From: AC-32 sp963716865
Lineage (GTDB): Bacteria > Actinomycetota > Thermoleophilia > Gaiellales > Gaiellaceae
Direction of reading: 5' to 3'
Length of the DNA stretch: 64,000 bases
Assembly (NCBI GenBank): GCA_963716865.1
Contig: CAVQUF010000004.1
Location: 124,001 to 188,000, forward strand
Shown here in pieces: positions 49,878 through 57,034 of the stretch. The translations under genes and the position numbers were made by a program. The notes under the pieces are model-generated. The model was not told the origin of the DNA and did no database searches. It saw only the letters and a program-made list of their open reading frames with translations. The first letter of the stretch is position 1. Each line of letters opens with the position of its first letter.

Positions 49878-52163
49878 CTAGGCGCGAAGCTCGGCGCCGA
49901 AGCGGTCGCGTAGCGCCTTAACGATCCGCTCGCGGAGCGCCGTCGCGTCCTCGTCGGTCAGGGTCCGCTCCGGCGACTGGAACGTGACGGAGAACGCGAT
50001 CGACCTGCGGCCCTCGCCGACCTGCTCGCCGCGGTAGACGTCGAACGGGCGCATCTCGAGCAGCTCGGGGCCGGCCGCCTCGAGCGCCGCGTCCACGAGC
50101 TCTCCCGCGGTCACGCCCTCGGCGACCACGAACGCGAGGTCCTCGCGAACCGGCGGGAAGCCGATCACGTCCGCGTACCTGACCTGGTCGGGAGCGGCGG
50201 CCAGCAGCTCCTCCAGGTCGAGCTCGAAGACCCCCCAGGTCCCCTCGAGCAGCCGCGGGTGGAGCTCGCCGACGACCCCGGCCCCCACCGAGGCCGCCTT
50301 CTGGGGGTGGAGGAGCTCGTCCGTCGACCGCTCGAAGCGCGGCTCGGCCTTGAGCGCCGCGTAGAGCGCGTCCACGACACCCTTTGCGCGGCTCCAGCCG
50401 CCCTCGACGATCCCGGCGACGAGCCGCCGCTCGTCCGGAAGGTCGCCTCCGGGCGGGTAGGCGTGGGCGACCTCGAAGAGCGCGACGTCTCGGGCGCCGA
50501 GCTCGACGTTGTGGCGCGCGGCCTCCACCAGACTCGGCAGCAGTCGGGTCCGCAGGACCGCCATCTCCTGCGAGATCGGCTCCGGGAGGCGCCAGGCCTC
50601 CGGGTCCGGGTCGTTCTGGCGCAGCGACGGCGTGTACGTCTCGACGAGGCCGAGGCCGACGAGCGTGTCCTGCACCTTGCGGCGCAGGCGCTGGAGCGGC
50701 GTGAGCGCCCCGAACATCGCGCGGCGCCGCGGCAGCGTGAACGGCACGTCGTCCATGCGGAAGCGCGCGACCTCCTCGACCACGTCGATCTCGCGCGTCA
50801 CGTCGCGCGCGCGCCAGGTCGGGGTCACGACTCCGTCCTGGCCGTGGCCGAAGCCGAGGCGGCCGAGCACGGCGAGCTGCTCCCCGGCGGGGGTCGGCAG
50901 GCCGATCACCTCGTCCGCCCGCTCGGGCCGGTACCGGACGACCGGCCTGTCGGGCAGCTCTCCGTGGACGTCCGCGTGCCCGGCCCAGCGGGCGCCCGAG
51001 GTCGCGAGGATCAGCTCCGTCGCCAGCTTCGCGGCCGGCTCGGCGAGGTACGGGTCGACGCCCTTCTCCCAGCGGTTGAGGCCCTCGGTGCGCAGGCGCA
51101 GGCGCTCCGAGGTACGGAAGGTCCCGGTCGGCTCGAAGTTCGCGGCCTCGAGCAGCACGTCGCTCGTGCCCTCGCCGATCTCGGACTCCTCGCCGCCCAT
51201 GATCCCCGCGAGCGCGACGGAGCGCTCGGCGTCGGTGATCATCAGGTCCGAAGGCTCCAGCGTGCGGTCGGCGCCGTCGAGCGTGCGCAGCTTCTCGCCC
51301 GGCTGCGCGCGGCGCACGACGATCCTGCCGCCGTGCAGCTTCGCGAAGTCGAACGCGTGCAGCGGGTTGCCGAGCGCGAGCATCACGTAGTTGGTCACGT
51401 CCACGACGTTGGAGATCGGCCGCATGCCGGCATTGAGCAGGCGCGCCTTCAGCCAGAGCGGCGAGGGGCCAATCGAGACCTCCCGGAAGAGCCGGCCGAT
51501 GTAGCGCGGGCAGCCCTCGAGGTCGTCGATCGCGACGTCCACCGGCTCCTCGCCGCCGGGCAACTCGTCGCCGCTGCCGGGCATCGGCGCGAGCTCGAGG
51601 TCGTACAGCGCCGCCACCTCACGGGCGACGCCGTAGACCGAGAGCAGGTCGGGGCGGTTGCCGGTCGACTCGACGAGGAGGACGTCCTCCACGAGAGGCA
51701 GCACGTCGTGGAGCGGCGTGCCGGGCTCCGTCTCCGCGAGCACCATGATCCCGGAGTGGTCGGTGCCGAGCTCGACCTCGTCCTCGGCGAGGATCATCCC
51801 GTCGGAGAGCTCACCGCGCACCTTGCGCCGCTCGAGCTGCACGCCGTTCGGCAGCACCGCACCCGGGAGCGCGACCGCGACGGTCGCCCCGGCCTCGAAG
51901 TTCCACGCGCCGCAGACGATCTGGCGCGGCTCGCCCTCCCCCACGTCCACGCGGCAGAGCTGGAGCCGGTCGGCGTTCGGGTGCTTGGCCGCCTCCAGCA
52001 CCCGGCCGACCCTGAAGAGGCCGAGGTTGCCGTCGCCGTCCACGAGACCGCGGTGCTCGATCCCCTCGACCTCGGCGCTCGAGATCGACAGGCGCGTCGC
52101 GAGCTCGTCCAGCGGCATCTCGACCGGGACGTACTCGCGCAGCCAGGAGACCGGAACCCTCAA
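49878..52163 (-). CDS. pheT: Phenylalanyl-tRNA synthetase beta subunit
   Basis: 761 residues: RVPVSWLREYVPVEMPLDELATRL at the N-terminus, a tRNA-binding domain (KHPNADRLQLCRVDVG), the B3/B4 editing domain (PISNVVDVTNYVMLALGNPLHAFD), B5, the catalytic-like core and a ferredoxin-fold anticodon-binding end (AFVVAEGVTAGELVDA). The TTG start overlaps the pheS stop as TTGA; longer frames upstream are pheS shadow. Slightly shorter than the usual ~800 residues. Confidence 0.96.
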   Translation of the reverse strand: MRVPVSWLREYVPVEMPLDELATRLSISSAEVEGIEHRGLVDGDGNLGLFRVGRVLEAAKHPNADRLQLCRVDVGEGEPRQIVCGAWNFEAGATVAVALPGAVLPNGVQLERRKVRGELSDGMILAEDEVELGTDHSGIMVLAETEPGTPLHDVLPLVEDVLLVESTGNRPDLLSVYGVAREVAALYDLELAPMPGSGDELPGGEEPVDVAIDDLEGCPRYIGRLFREVSIGPSPLWLKARLLNAGMRPISNVVDVTNYVMLALGNPLHAFDFAKLHGGRIVVRRAQPGEKLRTLDGADRTLEPSDLMITDAERSVALAGIMGGEESEIGEGTSDVLLEAANFEPTGTFRTSERLRLRTEGLNRWEKGVDPYLAEPAAKLATELILATSGARWAGHADVHGELPDRPVVRYRPERADEVIGLPTPAGEQLAVLGRLGFGHGQDGVVTPTWRARDVTREIDVVEEVARFRMDDVPFTLPRRRAMFGALTPLQRLRRKVQDTLVGLGLVETYTPSLRQNDPDPEAWRLPEPISQEMAVLRTRLLPSLVEAARHNVELGARDVALFEVAHAYPPGGDLPDERRLVAGIVEGGWSRAKGVVDALYAALKAEPRFERSTDELLHPQKAASVGAGVVGELHPRLLEGTWGVFELDLEELLAAAPDQVRYADVIGFPPVREDLAFVVAEGVTAGELVDAALEAAGPELLEMRPFDVYRGEQVGEGRRSIAFSVTFQSPERTLTDEDATALRERIVKALRDRFGAELRA

Positions 52164-53155
52164 AACTGCGTCAGGACGCGGAGGTCCCCCTCCCAGAGCG
52201 GGCGGATGTCCGGGATGTCGTACTTGAGCTGCGCGACCCGCTCGATGCCGCAGCCGAACGCGAAGCCGGACCACTCCTCCGGGTCGACGCCGACGTTCTC
52301 GAACACGCGCGGGTCGACGACGCCGGAGCCGCCCATCTCGAGCCAGCCGGAGTAGCGGCACGTGCGGCAGCCCTCGCCGCCGCAGATCCCGCACGAGACG
52401 TCCGGCTCCATCGACGGCTCGGTGAACGGGAAGTAGTGCGTGCGGAAGCGGACGCGGCGGTCGGGCCCGAAGATCGCCCTCATGACGTGCAGGAGCGTCC
52501 CCTTGAGGTCGGCGAGCGTGAGGCCGCGGTCGACGGCGAGGCCCTCGAACTGGTGGAAGATCGGATAGTGCGTGGCGTCGATCGTGTCGCGCCGGTAGCA
52601 GCGGCCGATCGAGACCATGTAGATCGGCGGCTCCCGCTCCTCGAGCGCGTGGATCTGCGAGGGCGAGGTCTCCGTCCGCAGGAGGCGGTTCTCGTCGAAG
52701 AAGAACGTCGCGCGCGGCGAGCGCGCCGGGTGCCACGGGTCGAACGCGAGCTTGTCGAAGTTGTACTCGGTCGTCTCGACCTCGCGGTCGTCGCGGACCT
52801 CGTAGCCGAGGCCGACGAAAGCGTCCTCGATCTCCCTGAGCGTCTGGGTGATCGGGTGCAGGTGTCCGAGCGGCAGCGCGTCGCCGGGGAGGGTGACGTC
52901 CACCGTGTCCTCGGTCAGCGCCCGGTCGAGCTCGGTCCGCTCGAGCTGCCGCTTCCGCTCGTCGATCGCGGCCTCCAGCCGGTCGCGGATGCCGTTGAGC
53001 AGCATCCCGGTCTCGCGGTCGCGGACGGCTCTCAGCGCCTGCGCGAGCTCGCCCTTACGGCCGAGGTAGCCGACCCGCGCTGCCTCGAGCTCGGAGGGCG
53101 TCGAAGCGCCCGCGATTGCGCTCTGCGCCTCGGTTTCCAGAGCCTCCCAGTCCAC
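52160..53155 (-). CDS. pheS: Phenylalanyl-tRNA synthetase alpha subunit
   Basis: 331 residues: N-terminal coiled helices, class II motif 2 LLRTETSPSQIHAL and the motif 3 region SGFAFGCGIERVAQLKYDIPD. The GICGGEGCRTCRYSGW segment is typical. GTG at 53155 is 7 nt after TACAGT (53168-53163), leaderless. Coupled to pheT. Confidence 0.97.
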   Translation of the reverse strand: MDWEALETEAQSAIAGASTPSELEAARVGYLGRKGELAQALRAVRDRETGMLLNGIRDRLEAAIDERKRQLERTELDRALTEDTVDVTLPGDALPLGHLHPITQTLREIEDAFVGLGYEVRDDREVETTEYNFDKLAFDPWHPARSPRATFFFDENRLLRTETSPSQIHALEEREPPIYMVSIGRCYRRDTIDATHYPIFHQFEGLAVDRGLTLADLKGTLLHVMRAIFGPDRRVRFRTHYFPFTEPSMEPDVSCGICGGEGCRTCRYSGWLEMGGSGVVDPRVFENVGVDPEEWSGFAFGCGIERVAQLKYDIPDIRPLWEGDLRVLTQF

Positions 53156-53162
53156 GCGGGCG

Positions 53163-53172
53163 ACTGTACCAT
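53163..53172. promoter_or_regulatory. Overlapping divergent -10 boxes between pheS and methyltransferase
   Basis: Minus TACAGT (53168-53163) is 7 nt before the pheS GTG; plus TACCAT (53167-53172) is 8 nt before the GTG at 53181. They share two base pairs. Both genes would be leaderless and only 25 bp separate their starts. Confidence 0.6.
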
Positions 53173-53180
53173 CGCCCTTC

Positions 53181-53873
53181 GTGAGCGCTTACGACGCGTT
53201 TGCGCCCATCTACGACGACTGGGCCTCGCACATGACGGAGGACGTGGACTTCTACGTCTCGCTCGCGCGCGAGGCCGACGGGCCGGTCGTCGAGCTCGCG
53301 GTCGGCAACGGCCGGGTCGGGATTCCGGTCGCGGAGGCGACGGGCCGGCCGGTGCTCGGGATCGACTCCTCGCCGGCCATGCTCGCCCAGGCGCGGGAGC
53401 GCGCGGCGGCGGCCGGAGTCGAGCTGGAGTTGCGGGAGGGCGACATGCGCGACCTCTCGCTGGAGGAGCCGGCGGCCCTCGTCTACTGTCCGTTCCGCGG
53501 CCTGATGCACCTGCCGACCTGGCGGGACCGCCGCCGCGTGTTCGAGCGGGTCGCGGCCGCCCTCCGGCCGGGCGGGCGGTTCGCGTGGAACATCTTCGTC
53601 TTCAACCCGCACATCGCGGCGGGCAACGACGGCGTCTGGCAGGAACAGGCGGGCATCCGGCACCGGGTCGACCACGTCAACACCGACAGCAGGATCGACA
53701 TCACGCTCGAGTCCGGCAGCGCGATCTCGCTCTGGTGGACGACGCGCTCCGAATGGGAGGGCCTGGTCGACGTCGGAGGCCTCGAGATCGAGGCGCTCTA
53801 CGGCTGGTTCGACCGGCGCCCGTTCGACGAGACGAGCGAGGAGATGGTGTGGGTCGCCAGCAAGCCGGAGTGA
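53181..53873 (+). CDS. Class I SAM-dependent methyltransferase
   Basis: 230 residues: YDAFAPIYDDWASHMTEDVDFYVSLA, SAM motif VVELAVGNGRVGIPVA (~34-49), GIDSSPAMLAQARERA and the aromatic end EALYGWFDRRPFDE. Substrate unknown. Leaderless GTG start. Paralogous to the next gene, which it overlaps by GTGA. Confidence 0.88.
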   Translation: MSAYDAFAPIYDDWASHMTEDVDFYVSLAREADGPVVELAVGNGRVGIPVAEATGRPVLGIDSSPAMLAQARERAAAAGVELELREGDMRDLSLEEPAALVYCPFRGLMHLPTWRDRRRVFERVAAALRPGGRFAWNIFVFNPHIAAGNDGVWQEQAGIRHRVDHVNTDSRIDITLESGSAISLWWTTRSEWEGLVDVGGLEIEALYGWFDRRPFDETSEEMVWVASKPE

Positions 53874-54580
53874 CGCAGAGCAAGTACGACTCGATCGCCG
53901 AGCTCTACGACTCCTGGAGCCGCAGCGTCACCGAGGACGTGTCCTTCTACGTCGCGGAGGCGAAGCGCGCGGGCGGGCCGGTCGTGGAGCTGGCGGTGGG
54001 GACCGGCCGGATCGCCGTCCCGACAGCGGCCGAGGGGGTCAGGGTCATCGGGATCGACTCCTCACCCGGGATGCTCGACGTCTGCCGCGAGCGCGCGGAG
54101 CTGGCCGGGGTCGCGGAGCTGCTCGACCTCCGTGTTGGCGATATCGCCGATCCGCCGGTCGAGGAGAGAGTGCAGCTCGTCACGTGCCCCTTTCGCTCGT
54201 ACCTGCACCTGCTCACGGACGAGGACCGCCTGCGCGCGCTCCGCTCGGCGCGTGCGCTGCTCGTTCCGGGCGGGCGGCTCGTGTTCGACGTCTTCGCGCC
54301 CGCGGCCGACGACATCGAGGCCACTCACGCCCGCTGGCTCGAGCGCGAGTCCGGCATCTTCGAGCGCGCGGACTGGGACACGGCCGCGCGGACGCTGACC
54401 CTCTCGGTGCGCGGCGAAGGCAGCGCGACGACGTTCACGCTCGCATGGCTCTCCCCGGACGAGTGGCGGGCGCTGCTCGAGCAGGCAGGCTTTCAGGTGC
54501 TCGGCTGCTTCGGCTGGTTCGACCGCCGGCCCTACACCGGCGGCGAGGACACCGTCTGGATCGCGCGGCGTCCCCGCTAG
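53870..54580 (+). CDS. Class I SAM-dependent methyltransferase, tandem paralogue
   Basis: 236 residues: YDSIAELYDSWSRSVTEDVSFYV, SAM motif VVELAVGTGRIAVPTA, GIDSSPGMLDVCRERA and GCFGWFDRRPYTGGEDTVWIA. The order and many residues match the preceding gene, pointing to a tandem duplication. GTGA overlap means coupled translation, suggesting a heterodimer or two related substrates. Confidence 0.88.
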   Translation: MTQSKYDSIAELYDSWSRSVTEDVSFYVAEAKRAGGPVVELAVGTGRIAVPTAAEGVRVIGIDSSPGMLDVCRERAELAGVAELLDLRVGDIADPPVEERVQLVTCPFRSYLHLLTDEDRLRALRSARALLVPGGRLVFDVFAPAADDIEATHARWLERESGIFERADWDTAARTLTLSVRGEGSATTFTLAWLSPDEWRALLEQAGFQVLGCFGWFDRRPYTGGEDTVWIARRPR

Positions 54581-54630
54581 ACCTCTCCTCGACCTCGCAA
54601 AGGCATCGCTCGCGCTGAGTTTGACCGTCT

Positions 54631-55050
54631 CTAGAGCAGCTCGACGGGGTCGCCGAGGGCGACCTCGCCGGACTCGACGATTCGCGCGAGCATCCCGCGC
54701 TTTCCGTCGAGCTCGGCGCGCAGGCCCGGACGCAGGTCGTCCATCCGCTGGCAGGGATCGCAGACCATCGTGACCTCGAAGACCGCCTCGTCCCCGACGC
54801 GCACCCGCTGGCCGATCGGCCACTGCTGCACGTCATCGCCCTCCACGGTCAGGTTCTCGCGGATCGAGCCGGGCTCGACGTCGACCGAGTCGAGGTGCTC
54901 GCTCGACACGAACAGCACCTCGCGCCTGGGCGGGTTCGCGTGCGCGCAGCCCTCGAGCCCCTGCCCGGCGATCGCCTTCCGGCGCTCGTGCCCGACCGAG
55001 ACGCCGCTCTTGCGCCCCGGCGACGTCCAGATGCCCGAGATCCGCGCCAT
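54631..55050 (-). CDS. MOSC domain protein
   Basis: 139 residues: GHERRKAIAGQGLEGCAH at the start, SIRENLTVEGDD, GQRVRVGDEAVFEVTMVCDPCQRMDDL (spanning ~80-105), with the conserved Cys pair CDPC. MOSC proteins act in sulfur transfer with molybdenum cofactor or related chemistry. Alone here, no cofactor genes nearby. Confidence 0.87.
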   Translation of the reverse strand: MARISGIWTSPGRKSGVSVGHERRKAIAGQGLEGCAHANPPRREVLFVSSEHLDSVDVEPGSIRENLTVEGDDVQQWPIGQRVRVGDEAVFEVTMVCDPCQRMDDLRPGLRAELDGKRGMLARIVESGEVALGDPVELL

Positions 55051-55059
55051 CGCGCCAGT

Positions 55060-55749
55060 CTAGTCACGCGAGCGCCGCTCGTAGAGCGCGATCGCCGCGG
55101 CGAGGGCGACGTTCAGCGATTCCGCTCCGGGCTCCAGCGAGATCGACGCGCAGGCGTCGCAGGCTTCCAGGATCGACCCGGGCAGCCCCTCGCGCTCGGC
55201 CCCGAGCACGAACGTCACCGGCCCGCTCAGGTCGACTCGGCGCAACGGCTCGCCGCTCCGCGCCACGAGCGCGACGCGGCGCCCGGGCGCCTCCTCGAAC
55301 CGCCCGAGCGGCACGCGGAAGAGCGCACCCATCGACGCGCGCAGCGCCTTCGGGCCGGTCGGGTCGGCGCAGCCCGCCGAGAGCGCCACGAACGCGGGCC
55401 CGAGGCCGTCGGCCGCGCGCACGATCGTCCCGAGGTTGCCCGGGTCGCCGACGTGCCAGAGCGCCAGCCCCACCGGAGGCGCCTCCGATGGATCGAGCCG
55501 CGACAGGCCCTCGCGCCGGAAGACCGCGATCCTCCGCGGCGGATGCGGCAGCGTCGAGACCGACGCCAGCAGCTCCGCGGAGACGTCCTCGCCCGCGACG
55601 AGCAGCTCCTCGGGCTCGAGCCCCGCCGCCAGGCCCGCCTCGACCAGGTCCTCGCCCTCGACCGCGAACAGCCCGAGCTTGTCCCGCCAGCGCCGGTCCT
55701 GCAGCTTGCGCACGAGCCGCAGCCGCGGGTTGGCGGCCGAGGTGATCAC
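55060..55749 (-). CDS. SpoU/TrmH-family rRNA 2'-O-methyltransferase
   Basis: 229 residues: substrate-binding N-terminal domain (ITSAANPRLRLVRKLQDRRWRDK), then the knotted SPOUT domain with DPGNLGTIVRAADGLG (motif 1), FVLGAEREGLPGSI (motif 2) and SLNVALAAAIALYE (motif 3). Methylates a ribose in rRNA or tRNA. GTG start. Adjacent to ribosomal protein genes, a frequent arrangement. Confidence 0.93.
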   Translation of the reverse strand: MITSAANPRLRLVRKLQDRRWRDKLGLFAVEGEDLVEAGLAAGLEPEELLVAGEDVSAELLASVSTLPHPPRRIAVFRREGLSRLDPSEAPPVGLALWHVGDPGNLGTIVRAADGLGPAFVALSAGCADPTGPKALRASMGALFRVPLGRFEEAPGRRVALVARSGEPLRRVDLSGPVTFVLGAEREGLPGSILEACDACASISLEPGAESLNVALAAAIALYERRSRD

Positions 55750-55765
55750 CCCGCGAGCCCGTCGC

Positions 55766-56125
55766 TCAGGAATCCAGCGCGGCCTTCGCCTGCTCGGCGA
55801 TCTTGCCGAAGGCGACCGGATCGCTCACGGCGAGGTCGGCGAGCACCTTGCGGTCGAGCGGGATCTCGGCCTTGCGCAGGCCGGCGACGAACTGGTTGTA
55901 CGACAGCCCCTCGCGCCGCGCGGCCGCGTTGATCCGCACGATCCAGAGCCGCCGGAACGTGCGCTTCTTGTTCTTGCGGTCGCGGTACGCATACGAGAGC
56001 GACTTGTCGAGCTGCTCCTTCGCACGCCTGTAGCTCGAGTGCTTCAGGCCCCAGTAGCCGCGTGCCTGCTCGAGCGCCTTGCGGCGCTTCTTGCGTGCGT
56101 GGACCGAGCGCTTGACGCGTGGCAC
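55766..56125 (-). CDS. rplT: 50S ribosomal protein L20
   Basis: 119 residues, full length: MPRVKRSVHARKKRRKALEQ at the N-terminus, RNKKRTFRRLWIVRINAAAR, and LSYNQFVAGL. Binds 23S rRNA during assembly and, in many bacteria, represses its own operon. 3 nt after rpmI. Confidence 0.98.
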   Translation of the reverse strand: MPRVKRSVHARKKRRKALEQARGYWGLKHSSYRRAKEQLDKSLSYAYRDRKNKKRTFRRLWIVRINAAARREGLSYNQFVAGLRKAEIPLDRKVLADLAVSDPVAFGKIAEQAKAALDS

Positions 56126-56128
56126 CCT

Positions 56129-56323
56129 CTACCTCCCGAGCAGCCGCTTCGCGGAGCGCGTGTTCGTCGGATCGACCTCTTTCGCGCGCCGGAAGCCGCG
56201 CTTGCGCTTAGCCGACTTCTTCTCGAGCAGGTGGCTCTGCGGCCCCTTCCGGCGAAGGAGCTTGCCCGTCCCGGTCACTTTGAACCGTTTCTTCGCTCCG
56301 CTGTGTGTCTTCTGCTTTGGCAT
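56129..56323 (-). CDS. rpmI: 50S ribosomal protein L35
   Basis: 64 residues: MPKQKTHSGAKKRFKVTGTG, then KLLRRKGPQSHLLEKKSAKRKRG. ATG at 56323. Its first 116 nt are also read in another frame as the end of infC. Confidence 0.97.
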   Translation of the reverse strand: MPKQKTHSGAKKRFKVTGTGKLLRRKGPQSHLLEKKSAKRKRGFRRAKEVDPTNTRSAKRLLGR

Positions 56324-56888
56324 CGTCTTTCTTCACTCCTGCGTTCCTCGTCGGCCCCAGGACCATCACCATGTTGCGGCCGTCCAGGAGGGGTGGGGAC
56401 TCGACCTGCCCGATCTCCTTCACGTCCTCCGCCAGCCGCATCAGCAGGTCGCGTCCGCGCTCGGGATGGGTCGTCTCCCGGCCCCGGAACATGATCGTGA
56501 CCTTCACCTTCGCACGCTGGTTGAGAAAGCGCTCGACGTGTGCCTTCTTGGTGTTGTAGTCGTGGATCCCGATCTTGGGCCTGAACTTGATCTCCTTGAC
56601 GTTGATCGAGACCTGGTGCTTGCGGGCGAGCTTCGCCTTCTGCTCCTGCTCGTAGCGGTACTTCCCGTAGTCCATCACCCGCGCCACCGGCGGATCCGCC
56701 TGCGCCGCGACTTCGACGAGGTCGAGGTTCTTGCCCCACGCGTACTCGCGCGCCTCGTCCGTGTCCTTGATCCCGATCTGCTCGCCGTTCTCGTCGACCA
56801 GCCTCACCTTCGGCGCGCGGATCATCTCGTTGATTCGGGCTTGCGGGACCGGTGCCCGATCCGGCTCGACCGTCCGCCGTGGTCTCAA
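56208..56888 (-). CDS. infC: Translation initiation factor IF-3 with long C-terminal tail
   Basis: 226 residues. IF3-N begins INEMIRAPKVRLVDENGEQIG; IF3-C contains VKEIKFRPKIGIHDYNTKKAHVERFL. After GRNMVMVLGPTRNAG, where IF-3 usually ends soon, the frame continues for about 40 acidic, low-complexity residues through the first 116 nt of rpmI and stops at 56208. Start is uncertain: TTG at 56888 with weak ribosome site; IF-3 genes are known for rare start codons. Between thrS and rpmI in the classic order. Confidence 0.92.
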   Translation of the reverse strand: MRPRRTVEPDRAPVPQARINEMIRAPKVRLVDENGEQIGIKDTDEAREYAWGKNLDLVEVAAQADPPVARVMDYGKYRYEQEQKAKLARKHQVSINVKEIKFRPKIGIHDYNTKKAHVERFLNQRAKVKVTIMFRGRETTHPERGRDLLMRLAEDVKEIGQVESPPLLDGRNMVMVLGPTRNAGVKKDDAKAEDTQRSEETVQSDRDGQAPSPEGAAEPPAREEVG

Positions 56889-56931
56889 GGGCCCTTCACC
56901 AAGTTCTCGCTTCCTCCTTCTCGAACGACAA

Positions 56932-56952
56932 GGCCGCTGCCAAGCAGCGGCC
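56932..56952 (-). promoter_or_regulatory. Attenuator-like hairpin in the infC leader
   Basis: 9-bp stem GGCCGCTGC/GCAGCGGCC with TTG loop on the minus strand, followed by TTGTCGTT, then AGGAGG closer to the start. It resembles a leader terminator of infC-rpmI-rplT operons, which in other bacteria respond to L20. Confidence 0.6.
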
Positions 56953-57015
56953 CAGAACTCTCCACCCGTACGGTTGAACCTTCGCGAAGCGCGAGGCTTG
57001 GAAGGTGAGGGCTGG

Positions 57016-57034
57016 GACCCTGCTTGCCAGGGTC
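57016..57034 (-). terminator. Hairpin at the thrS stop
   Basis: 7-bp stem GACCCTG/CAGGGTC with a GCAAG loop, overlapping the thrS stop codon. No U-tract, so it may only partly separate thrS from infC. Confidence 0.5.
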
